Shown: in pieces, positions 35,805 through 44,026 of the stretch
Layout of the letters: the number at the start of each line of letters is the position of its first letter
Position numbering within the stretch: position 1 is the first letter of the stretch
Source: Chryseobacterium sp. W4I1
GTDB taxonomy: Bacteria > Bacteroidota > Bacteroidia > Flavobacteriales > Weeksellaceae
DNA length: 64,000 bases
Assembly (NCBI RefSeq): GCF_030816115.1
Contig: NZ_JAUSXQ010000001.1
Location: 3,286,001 to 3,350,000 of the forward strand
Direction of reading: 5' to 3'
Translations under genes and position numbers: made by a program
Notes under the pieces: generated by a model
The model's input: the letters and a program-made list of their open reading frames with translations, nothing else
Told to the model about the DNA's origin: nothing
Databases searched by the model: none

Positions 35805-35979
35805 TTATATAAGATTAAAGCTATTGCTTGTTTATAATTAATTTTTCCTCTCAAAAATACTTAAAATATCTCAATTTATTCTATCTTAAATTGTCCTATC
35901 CTGCATCTGTACCTTAATCTTAACGTTTTTTCAATGTCTGATTTTATCTGTCTACGTTTCAATCTTGTTCTAAATTTCC

Positions 35980-35987
35980 TATCTTTG
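35980..35987 (+). promoter_or_regulatory. Promoter -7 element of ruvB
   Basis: TATCTTTG, 19 nt before the ruvB ATG. The -33 element is weak (TTTC at 19 nt upstream). Confidence 0.5.
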
Positions 35988-36006
35988 AGGTAAATGAAAT
36001 GAATTA

Positions 36007-37029
36007 ATGCCAGATTTTTTACATCCAGATAAGGAAAACTACTCGCACGAGGAGCTTATACAGGAGGAGCAGATCCGTCCCCAGAGTTTTAAAGACTTTG
36101 CGGGGCAGAGAAAAACGCTCGAAAACCTTGAAGTTTTTGTCAGTGCTGCCAAAAGACGTGGCGGAGCTCTTGACCATGTTCTTCTGCATGGTCCACCGGG
36201 TCTGGGTAAAACTACTTTAGCCAATATTATTGCTAATGAACTTGGAGTAAGCTGTAAAATCACTTCCGGGCCTGTTTTGGACAAACCGGGAAGTTTAGCA
36301 GGCTTGCTTACTAATCTGGAGGAAAATGACGTTCTTTTTATTGATGAGATCCACCGTCTGTCTCCTATCGTGGAAGAATATCTGTATTCTGCCATGGAGG
36401 ATTATAAAATAGACATTATGCTGGAAACGGGACCCAATGCAAGAAGTGTTCAGATCGGTCTGAATCCTTTTACTTTAGTAGGAGCTACCACAAGAAGCGG
36501 AATGCTGACGAAGCCGATGCTGGCAAGATTTGGGATCCAAAGCAGGCTTGAATATTATTCAGTTGAACTTTTATCGATGATCATTCAGAGAAGTTCAAGG
36601 GTTTTGGGAAGCAAGATTTATGAGGATGCAGCGATAGAAATTGCAAGAAGAAGCCGTGGAACACCGAGAATCGCCAATGCTTTATTGAGAAGGGTTCGTG
36701 ATTTTGCGGAGATCAAAGGAAACGGAGAAATTGAAATCAACATTACAAAATATGCGCTGAATTCTTTAAATGTGGATGAATTTGGCCTGGATGAAATGGA
36801 TAACAAAATCATGCGTGTCATGATAGAAAACTTCAAAGGAAAACCGGTAGGAATTTCTGCACTGGCGACTTCAATTGCTGAAAATCCTGAAACATTAGAA
36901 GAAGTTTACGAACCCTTTTTGATTCAGGAAGGATTCATTATCAGAACACCGAGAGGAAGGGAGGTAACCGACAAAGCTTATCAGCATTTAAATATAACCA
37001 GACCGAAAAGTCCGGGAGAATTATTTTAA
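36007..37029 (+). CDS. ruvB: Holliday junction ATP-dependent DNA helicase RuvB
   Basis: Hexameric motor that drives branch migration with RuvA. 340 residues: N-terminal [18 protein letters not shown], Walker [10 protein letters not shown] (residues 60-68), Walker B DEIHRLS, sensor [14 protein letters not shown], arginine finger region [12 protein letters not shown], and the winged-helix C-terminus with RTPRGREVT. It is the first gene of a closely spaced plus-strand run. Confidence 0.98.
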   Translation: MPDFLHPDKENYSHEELIQEEQIRPQSFKDFAGQRKTLENLEVFVSAAKRRGGALDHVLLHGPPGLGKTTLANIIANELGVSCKITSGPVLDKPGSLAGLLTNLEENDVLFIDEIHRLSPIVEEYLYSAMEDYKIDIMLETGPNARSVQIGLNPFTLVGATTRSGMLTKPMLARFGIQSRLEYYSVELLSMIIQRSSRVLGSKIYEDAAIEIARRSRGTPRIANALLRRVRDFAEIKGNGEIEINITKYALNSLNVDEFGLDEMDNKIMRVMIENFKGKPVGISALATSIAENPETLEEVYEPFLIQEGFIIRTPRGREVTDKAYQHLNITRPKSPGELF

Positions 37030-37034
37030 AATCT

Positions 37035-37646
37035 ATGTTTATTCCAAAATTATACAGAAGTGAAGATTACGATCTGATGAGGCAGCTCATCAGTGAAAAT
37101 GCCTTTGCCCTGCTTATTTCTTCTACTGAAAAAATAAGGGCAACCCATTCTATGATGATGCTTAATGAAGATGATCCAGAGCATATGTATGTGGAAACTC
37201 ATATTTCCAAGGCTAATCCTCAGGCAAAAACACTGAAAGACGGAGATGAAGTTCTCTGTGATTTTCTGGGAGCTCATGCATATATTTCGAGCAGCTGGTA
37301 TGATCATATGAATGTTTCAACCTGGAATTATGAAGCGGTACAGATCCGTGGAAATGTACAGCTGATGGACAATGAGGAGCTTTATCAGCATTTGGAAAAA
37401 TTAACATTCAAGTATGAGAATTTCCAAAAGTGTCCCGTAATGGTAAAAGATATGGGTAGAGCGTTTGTAGAGAAGGAGATGAAAGGTGCTTTCGGCCTGA
37501 AAATAATTCCAACAGAAATATACATCAAGCAGAAACTTTCCCAGAACAGAAAAGACCATGATTTCCAGAATATCATTTCGGAACTTGACAATACAGACGA
37601 AAACGGGAAAAAGATCGCTGCTAAAATGAAATTAATACAGAAATAA
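37035..37646 (+). CDS. FMN-binding PaiB-like protein
   Basis: A 203-residue member of the FMN-binding split-barrel family described as negative regulators after Bacillus PaiB. Seen: FIPKLYRSEDYDLMRQLISE at the start, then HISKANPQ, HAYISSSWY and VSTWNYEAVQIRG, all typical of the family. It starts 5 bp after ruvB, so it is co-transcribed. It probably binds a flavin in the cytoplasm; a DNA-binding function has not been shown for most members. Confidence 0.85.
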   Translation: MFIPKLYRSEDYDLMRQLISENAFALLISSTEKIRATHSMMMLNEDDPEHMYVETHISKANPQAKTLKDGDEVLCDFLGAHAYISSSWYDHMNVSTWNYEAVQIRGNVQLMDNEELYQHLEKLTFKYENFQKCPVMVKDMGRAFVEKEMKGAFGLKIIPTEIYIKQKLSQNRKDHDFQNIISELDNTDENGKKIAAKMKLIQK

Positions 37647-37658
37647 ATCAAAATATAT

Positions 37659-38525
37659 ATGAAATTATATCCAATACAATGTGGAAAATTTAAATTAGAT
37701 GGCGGCGCTATGTTTGGGGTCGTCCCAAAGAGTCTGTGGGAAAAAACAAACCCTGCAGACGAAAGAAACCTGATTGAACTGGGAACCCGTTCCCTTCTGA
37801 TAGAAGACGGCAAGAAGCTCATCCTTGTGGATTGTGGTCTTGGCAATAAACAGGATGATAAATTCTTCGGACATTATTCGCTTTGGGGAGATGACAATCT
37901 TGATAAGAATTTAAAGAAATTCGGTTTTGTAAAAGAAGATATCACAGATGTTTTTCTTACGCATCTTCACTTTGACCATTGCGGTGGTGCTATTGAATGG
38001 AATGATAATAAAACGGGTTACAGACCTTCTTTTAAAAATGCACAGTTCTGGACGAATGAAAATCACTGGAAATGGGCAACAGAGCCGAACCCAAGGGAAA
38101 AAGCAAGTTTTCTGAAGGAGAATATCATGCCAATGCAGGAAAGCGGACAGCTGAACTTTTTACCACTTCCTGCTACAGGAAATTATGGTTTTGCCCCTGA
38201 TCTTAAAATGGATGTGATCTTTGTAGACGGACATACGGAAAAGCAGATGCTTCCGGTAATTCAATACCAGGAAAAAACGATTGTTTTTGCCGCTGACCTT
38301 ATTCCTACTGCAGGACACATCAACCAGGTATATGTCATGGGATATGATACCAGACCTCTACTGACAATGGAAGAGAAAGGAAAATTCCTGAAACAGTGTG
38401 TGGATAATGAATATTTACTGTTCTTTGAACATGATGCTCACAATGAACTGGCTAGTCTTAAAATGACTGAAAAAGGAGTAAGATTAGATGAGATTCACAG
38501 TTTTAATGATGTTTTTGGATATTAA
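37659..38525 (+). CDS. MBL-fold metallo-hydrolase
   Basis: A 288-residue cytoplasmic hydrolase of the metallo-beta-lactamase fold. Metal-binding motif THLHFDHCGG (about 105-114), a second histidine in VDGHTEKQM, the ADLIPTAGH segment, and a last HD pair in FFEHDAHNE. Substrate unknown; the family includes lactonases and similar hydrolases. It starts 12 bp after the PaiB-like gene and ends 9 bp before coaE, in the same transcription unit. Confidence 0.88.
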   Translation: MKLYPIQCGKFKLDGGAMFGVVPKSLWEKTNPADERNLIELGTRSLLIEDGKKLILVDCGLGNKQDDKFFGHYSLWGDDNLDKNLKKFGFVKEDITDVFLTHLHFDHCGGAIEWNDNKTGYRPSFKNAQFWTNENHWKWATEPNPREKASFLKENIMPMQESGQLNFLPLPATGNYGFAPDLKMDVIFVDGHTEKQMLPVIQYQEKTIVFAADLIPTAGHINQVYVMGYDTRPLLTMEEKGKFLKQCVDNEYLLFFEHDAHNELASLKMTEKGVRLDEIHSFNDVFGY

Positions 38526-38534
38526 TTTTTAATT

Positions 38535-39167
38535 ATGGAAGAGTTACATTCAGAGACACAGAAGGCAGAACCGGAACCGTCGTCACCCAAGATCATAGGT
38601 CTTACGGGAGGTATTGGCTCAGGAAAGACTACAGTAGCACACTTTATTGAGGAGTTTGGCTTCCCGGTCTATTATTCCGATGACAGAGCAAAAACCATTG
38701 TAAATGACAATGAGGATTTAAAGATCAAGATCAGGGAATTACTGGGCGAACAAGCTTATGATTCAAATGGCCTTTATAATAGAAAATATGTAGCAGAAAA
38801 GGTCTTTAACAATAAAGATCTGCTTCATGAATTAAACGAAATCATTCATCCCGCTGTAAAGATTGATTTTGAAGAATGGCTTAAAAAACAGACCAAATAT
38901 TTAGTCTTCAAAGAAACAGCATTATTGTTTGAACTAAAACTGAACAAACAATGCTACAAGTCTCTTCTGGTCACTGCGGAAGATAATATCAGAACCAAAA
39001 GGGTAATGGACAGGGACGGAAAGACCTACCGTGAAGTAGAATCTGTCATGGAAAAGCAAATGCCTGAAAAGGATAAGATTAAACTGGCAGACTGCGTTAT
39101 ATACAATAACACTAATCTGGAAGATCTTAAGGAACAAACCGAACAGATCATCTTTGATATTGAATAA
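38535..39167 (+). CDS. coaE: Dephospho-CoA kinase
   Basis: Phosphorylates dephospho-CoA, the last step of coenzyme A synthesis. 210 residues: P-loop GLTGGIGSGKTT, followed by FGFPVYYSDDRAK, the LNEIIHPAV and FKETALLFE motifs, and RVMDRDG in the lid. An extra 15-residue N-terminus precedes the P-loop. It ends the ruvB operon at a strong terminator. Confidence 0.95.
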   Translation: MEELHSETQKAEPEPSSPKIIGLTGGIGSGKTTVAHFIEEFGFPVYYSDDRAKTIVNDNEDLKIKIRELLGEQAYDSNGLYNRKYVAEKVFNNKDLLHELNEIIHPAVKIDFEEWLKKQTKYLVFKETALLFELKLNKQCYKSLLVTAEDNIRTKRVMDRDGKTYREVESVMEKQMPEKDKIKLADCVIYNNTNLEDLKEQTEQIIFDIE

Positions 39168-39168
39168 G

Positions 39169-39202
39169 AAAAACCTCGTTAGAATTTCTAACGAGGTTTT
39201 TT
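39169..39202 (+). terminator. Terminator after coaE
   Basis: A stem of about 13 bp (AAAACCTCGTTAG with CTAACGAGGTTTT) and trailing T run, starting 2 bp after the coaE stop. Confidence 0.9.
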
Positions 39203-39375
39203 ATAAGTTTAAATAAACTTGACTAAGTCTGTCTTATCATCAGTTATTATGTAGAAGATCTGAAAGAAATCTCGGATGAGATTTTAGAATAAACAAAACA
39301 CAAATCACTAATTATTTATTTAGTTAATATACATCTGGTATTAACATTAAGATAAAATTCACCAAATTTTACCAA

Positions 39376-39403
39376 TAAAAAAGCCCTCATTTCTGAGGGC
39401 TTT
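39376..39403 (-). terminator. Terminator after the FN3/GEVED protein
   Basis: A 10-bp stem (AAAGCCCTCA 39380-39389 with TGAGGGCTTT 39394-39403), with an A-rich flank that reads as a T run on the minus strand. Confidence 0.85.
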
Positions 39404-39427
39404 ATCTATTTTGAAATTTAAATATTA

Positions 39428-42400
39428 TTATTCTTTAATAAATTTCTTTTGGACTGTTTTACCATTGTCATCGATATCTATAACATAAACTCCATTGATC
39501 AGTTTACTTACATTGATCTGGTTGTTTAACAGGATACCTTCACCGATAATTTGTCCTGCAGAATTGTAGATTTTATATTTAGCTTTTTTACTAATATTTT
39601 TCACATACAATACTGAGCTTACCGGGTTAGGATAGATCAGGATATCGGTCTGGTTAACAGGATTTGCGATTCCAGGTTTAGAGATTCTTACTGAATAATC
39701 CTCTACTTCTCCGTTGGCAAAATTAGTACAGTTAACCGGAATACCATCTCTCATCATCGCAATTCTCATTACTACGTATTTGTAGTTGGTCATACTTACA
39801 TAAGCATCTACCGGTACGCTGAATGTTCCTGTAACAGGACTTGTCGTGTTCGGTGGTGATGTAAGTACTCTTTCATCGATGTCGAAATATCCGTTTCTGT
39901 TGAAATCGATCCATACAGCAATACCTTCATCATGATTGGTTCCGTTCCATTTTTTCTCGATGGTGATCTGGTTTCCTGTAGATCCCTGAACCATCTCTAT
40001 AAATGTATCCGGTACTCCTGTGTAATCTGTATAGCTTGATGGCCCTGAAGCATTTTCCATTTTAGGTCTTCCGCTAGGCGTCACCGTAACTTTGGAAATA
40101 TGTTCGTTAACAGCATTCTGAGAAGCCATCTGGCAATAGATCACTGTAGGGGTAGTGAAATAATATGGAGGTGTGTATGCACCCGGCGTACCGTTACAAA
40201 CGTTCACTACCTGCATTTCATATTTCGTTTCTTCCAATAATCCTGTAATTGTATAAGTATTCACAGTCAATGGAACGTTTGTCCAGCTCGGAATACCTAC
40301 TTTTCTGTATCTAAGGATATAGGTTGCTCCAGTGAAACCTTCCCATGTAACTTCAGCTGATGTTGGAGTAAGCTGTAGTATTGTTAATCCCGGAGGAGGT
40401 AGCTCACAAGTCCTTAGTGTAGTAAACACTTTTGGATTCGAATACGGGTTAAGTGTAGTTTCTCCCACACACTTGTTTCCCACTCTTACTTCATATGTTG
40501 TATACGGATCTAAACCGCTCAACAGATAAGTATTGGTAGGAGGCGCGATATTACTGATTGGAGTCCAAGGTAAGCCTGAACCTACTTTTCTCCATTCTAC
40601 CGTATAGGTAGAGCTGGCAGCAACAGGGGCCCAAGTAATCAAGGCGGAGGTTGTGGTGATATTACTAATTGTAACATTTGGAGGCGTAGGGTCGCATCTT
40701 GTTACAAATGGCTTGATCGGGGTAAATGTACCGACAACGTCTCCACATACTGCAGCTACCTGAACTTCATAATTTGTAGCTGGAGTTAAACCAGTCAGTA
40801 CAAGCGGCATGTTGTTCAATAGTGTAGAAGCATATGTTTCTATCCATGGTCCCGGAGGCGGTCCCTGAAGTCTGTATCTTACTAAATAACTTACGTTATT
40901 CGCTCCACCTGAAAGGGTAAGTGTAGCAGAATTATGAGTTGTTACAATACCAGGCTGGTTTGGTGTAACATTACTACATGGTCTTATTCTTACTGCATAA
41001 TCTTCAACCTCACCATTCACTGCATTCTGACACATTACCGGGGCACTTGTACGTTTAAGCACAACTCTCATTGTAGTGGTAAGTGGTCCTGTATAAGCTC
41101 CTGTCGGTACACCGAAAACAGCTGTAACCGGAGTAGTAGTACTTGCTGCGGAAGCAAGAATCTGTTCATTTGCTGTAAACTGTCCGTTTCTGTCGAAATC
41201 TATCCATACTGAAACTGCATCATTACTTGTAGATCCAGTCCATCCTTTTGCTACAGAGATTTTATTGTTTACAGATCCTGCATCAAGAGTAATTAATGTT
41301 GCAGGTGTTACATAACTTGTATAATTGGTTTGTACAGAAGTATTACTCATTTGTGGAACACCAAGGTTAGAAGAAGTAACCGTTACATTAGAAATGTGGT
41401 CGTTAGTTCCTGTTCCTGTCATTGTACAGTATGACAATGGTGGTGTCGTAAATGTTGATGAAGGACCATATGCTCCTAATGGACCGGTTCCACATTGTGT
41501 AGCGACCTGTACATTATAGGTAGTTTGCTCTGTAAGACCGGTAATCGTATACGTACTTGCACCGGCAGCTAAAGTTTGCGTCTGCCAAGCTCCTGAAGGA
41601 GCAACTCTCCATCTTATGGTGTACGTAGCATTTGCTGCACCAATCCAAGATACATTTACTGTTGTAGAAGTAAGATTGGTAAGTGTAAGACTCGCAGGTG
41701 GTGCTGTAGTACATGCCGGCTGATCTATTAATTTCACAGCATAATCTTCTACCTCACCCCAAGTGAAAGTTCCACATGCAGCAGCAGTAGCAGATTCTCT
41801 TAAGGCTACACGCATACGGGTATTAAGCGTACCTCCGTAAACGGCAGTACCGGAAGGCACCGCAAATGTAGCTGTTACCGGAGTGGTTGTATTACTTGCT
41901 GAAGTTAAAACTTGTTCGTTTGTTTCAAATATACCATTCCTGTTAAAATCTATCCAAACACCAGTTCCAAAAGAATACTGAGTGCCCGGCCAGCTTTTAG
42001 CAATAGAAATTGAATTCCCCGCAGATCCTCTTACCAGCGTAATTAATCTGGCAGGATCCGTACTGTAATCTGTATAGTTGCTAAAATCTGAAGTACTAAC
42101 CATTACGGTTGAGTTAGTAGGCGTCACTGTTACATTACTAATAAACCCATCAATTGTAGTACTGGTTGATGATGATGTACAGTAGGTAATCGCCGGTGTC
42201 GTAAAGAATACTCCTGCTGAGAATGCTCCCTGTGTTCCACCACAAATGGTAGCTACCTGAACCTCATATTGAGTTTGTTCTAATAAACCTGAAATAAGCT
42301 GATTACTTGCTAATACAGCAGTGGCAGGAAGAGTGACCCATGCACCGGCAGGTGCTTGTCTGTATCTTACCACATAACTTGCTCCTGTAGCTGCAGCCCA

Positions 42401-43858
42401 TGTAACGTTGGCTGAAGTAGGTGTTAAGTTATTTACTCCAATGTTGGTTGGTGGAGCAGCACTACAAGTCTGCAGATCAATAAGTTTTACTGCATAATCT
42501 TCTACTTCGCCCCATGTAAATGTTCCACAAGCTGAAACTGAAGAGCTTTCTGCTAAACCTACTCTCATACGGGTCGTAAGATTCCCTCCATAAACAGCTG
42601 TACCAGAAGGTACCGGAAAGGTAGCAGACACCGGAGTTGTTGTATTACTTGGAGAAGTTAACACACGCTCAGTTGCTTCGAAAATACCATTTCTGTTAAA
42701 ATCGATCCAAACTCCTGTGCTAAAGCCATATTGATAACCCGGCCAATTTTTCGTAATCGTAACTGTATTATTTGCACTACCTCTTACTAAAGTAACTAAT
42801 CTTGTTGGATCTGTACTGTAATCAGTATAATTACTGAACCCAGAGTTACTTACCATAGAAGGAGCTGCTGTTGCATTAACAGCAACCTGACCAATATAAC
42901 CATCTATTGTTGTACTTGTAGAAGCGGCGGAACAATAGCTGATAGCTGGAGTTGTAAAAGTTGAACTCGCTGAAAATGCGCCCTGTGTACCTCCACAAAT
43001 GGTAGCTACCTGGACTTCATACTGAGTTTGTTCTGTTAATCCTGAAATAAGCTGACTTCCTGTTAATGGAGTATTTACAGGAATACTGATCCACGCACCT
43101 CCAGATACAGGTCTGTATCTCACTACATAGGTAGCTCCGGTAGATGGCGTCCATGAAACATTAGCTGAAGTTGGTGTTATACTTCCTACTGTAATACCAG
43201 CAGGAGGTGCAGTTGTACAAGGCTGTAAACTTACACTTACCAACTGTAATCTTGGGATGTTATCATATCTTGTTGATGCAGTAGGTGGTGCTGTAGGGCT
43301 AGGATCTGTAGTATCATTATAATAAAGAATCCCTCTGTTTGTTCCTGCATTATAGTTCCCCCAGCCTGTTCCCGGAGATCCTGAATACCCTGGAGTATTC
43401 TCATCAACTCCTACAACAATATTATCGGTTCCGTTCCACAGGAATGGAGTTGATAACTGAAGGGTCACCCAGTTTCCACTTGTTATAGCAGGTAATGTTC
43501 CTGAAAAAACTTGTGTCAATGAAGCTGCAGGCACCCAACTGGTTGTAGTAGCAAAGTTGGCTTGGGTTGTATGTCCCATATATACTACCCAATCACTATA
43601 ATTGGTTTGTGGCAATACAGCTGAATCAACGTAGAATTTTATAGCTGTAATATAATTTGCCGTTCCGACAGCAGCCGAAACTTCAGCAGCAGTATAAATC
43701 TGCTGAGAATAGTTATATCCATAATATGAATATATAGGAAGTTGAACCATGGAGGTAGTTCCCGTCCCAATCTGCCCCGTTTGACCATAGACTTTGGAAA
43801 CAAAGCCTATATTTACTAAACACAGAAAGAGTATTAAAGAAGTAAAGAGTTTCTTCAT
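39428..43858 (-). CDS. Large secreted FN3/GEVED-repeat protein with T9SS sorting domain
   Basis: A 1476-residue exported protein. Signal peptide 1-25; an N-terminal beta-rich domain (about 27-212) I do not identify; then FN3 modules near 213, 465, 714, 959, 1053 and 1149, and GEVED domains ending near 453, 703, 949 and 1384 (each with WIDFNRNG or WIDFDRNG and GEVEDYxV). The last about 75 residues are a type IX sorting domain (ILIYPNPVSS, KYKIYNSAGQIIGEG, LINGVYVIDI). No catalytic domain is recognisable, so a surface, adhesive or carbohydrate-contacting role is inferred. It lies 168 bp downstream of the related metalloprotease gene, with its own leader. Confidence 0.85.
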   Translation of the reverse strand: MKKLFTSLILFLCLVNIGFVSKVYGQTGQIGTGTTSMVQLPIYSYYGYNYSQQIYTAAEVSAAVGTANYITAIKFYVDSAVLPQTNYSDWVVYMGHTTQANFATTTSWVPAASLTQVFSGTLPAITSGNWVTLQLSTPFLWNGTDNIVVGVDENTPGYSGSPGTGWGNYNAGTNRGILYYNDTTDPSPTAPPTASTRYDNIPRLQLVSVSLQPCTTAPPAGITVGSITPTSANVSWTPSTGATYVVRYRPVSGGAWISIPVNTPLTGSQLISGLTEQTQYEVQVATICGGTQGAFSASSTFTTPAISYCSAASTSTTIDGYIGQVAVNATAAPSMVSNSGFSNYTDYSTDPTRLVTLVRGSANNTVTITKNWPGYQYGFSTGVWIDFNRNGIFEATERVLTSPSNTTTPVSATFPVPSGTAVYGGNLTTRMRVGLAESSSVSACGTFTWGEVEDYAVKLIDLQTCSAAPPTNIGVNNLTPTSANVTWAAATGASYVVRYRQAPAGAWVTLPATAVLASNQLISGLLEQTQYEVQVATICGGTQGAFSAGVFFTTPAITYCTSSSTSTTIDGFISNVTVTPTNSTVMVSTSDFSNYTDYSTDPARLITLVRGSAGNSISIAKSWPGTQYSFGTGVWIDFNRNGIFETNEQVLTSASNTTTPVTATFAVPSGTAVYGGTLNTRMRVALRESATAAACGTFTWGEVEDYAVKLIDQPACTTAPPASLTLTNLTSTTVNVSWIGAANATYTIRWRVAPSGAWQTQTLAAGASTYTITGLTEQTTYNVQVATQCGTGPLGAYGPSSTFTTPPLSYCTMTGTGTNDHISNVTVTSSNLGVPQMSNTSVQTNYTSYVTPATLITLDAGSVNNKISVAKGWTGSTSNDAVSVWIDFDRNGQFTANEQILASAASTTTPVTAVFGVPTGAYTGPLTTTMRVVLKRTSAPVMCQNAVNGEVEDYAVRIRPCSNVTPNQPGIVTTHNSATLTLSGGANNVSYLVRYRLQGPPPGPWIETYASTLLNNMPLVLTGLTPATNYEVQVAAVCGDVVGTFTPIKPFVTRCDPTPPNVTISNITTTSALITWAPVAASSTYTVEWRKVGSGLPWTPISNIAPPTNTYLLSGLDPYTTYEVRVGNKCVGETTLNPYSNPKVFTTLRTCELPPPGLTILQLTPTSAEVTWEGFTGATYILRYRKVGIPSWTNVPLTVNTYTITGLLEETKYEMQVVNVCNGTPGAYTPPYYFTTPTVIYCQMASQNAVNEHISKVTVTPSGRPKMENASGPSSYTDYTGVPDTFIEMVQGSTGNQITIEKKWNGTNHDEGIAVWIDFNRNGYFDIDERVLTSPPNTTSPVTGTFSVPVDAYVSMTNYKYVVMRIAMMRDGIPVNCTNFANGEVEDYSVRISKPGIANPVNQTDILIYPNPVSSVLYVKNISKKAKYKIYNSAGQIIGEGILLNNQINVSKLINGVYVIDIDDNGKTVQKKFIKE
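40980..43230 (-). repeat. Tandem FN3-GEVED module repeats of about 750 bp
   Basis: Codons for GEVEDYAV recur near 42500, 41745 and 41000, giving a period of 735-757 bp, each unit holding one FN3 and one GEVED domain. The first two units are the most alike at DNA level, suggesting recent internal duplication. Confidence 0.75.
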
Positions 43859-43885
43859 AATGTTCTCATTATTATATTAATCATA

Positions 43886-43893
43886 CAAATCTA
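43886..43893 (-). promoter_or_regulatory. Promoter -7 element of the FN3/GEVED gene
   Basis: TAGATTTG on the minus strand, 28 nt before the start codon. No good -33 element is seen. Confidence 0.45.
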
Positions 43894-43979
43894 ATAATTT
43901 TTTCACTATTAATATATCCATTCAAATATTTTTTTGTAAAAATTTCACAATAATAATACATTTTATACATTAAAACATA

Positions 43980-44008
43980 AAATCCCCAGGGGCAGCCTGA
44001 GGATCTTA
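43980..44008 (-). terminator. Hairpin after the metalloprotease gene
   Basis: An imperfect stem (ATCCCCAGG with CCTGAGGAT) follows the metalloprotease stop on the minus strand; only a weak T run follows, so read-through into the next gene is possible. Confidence 0.5.
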
Positions 44009-44026
44009 TATCGTTTTTAATTCTTA

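Noticed and set aside
41514..41714. Tyr/Ser/Cys-rich frame inside the FN3/GEVED gene
   Set aside because: Out-of-frame shadow of Thr/Val-rich coding sequence on the same strand.
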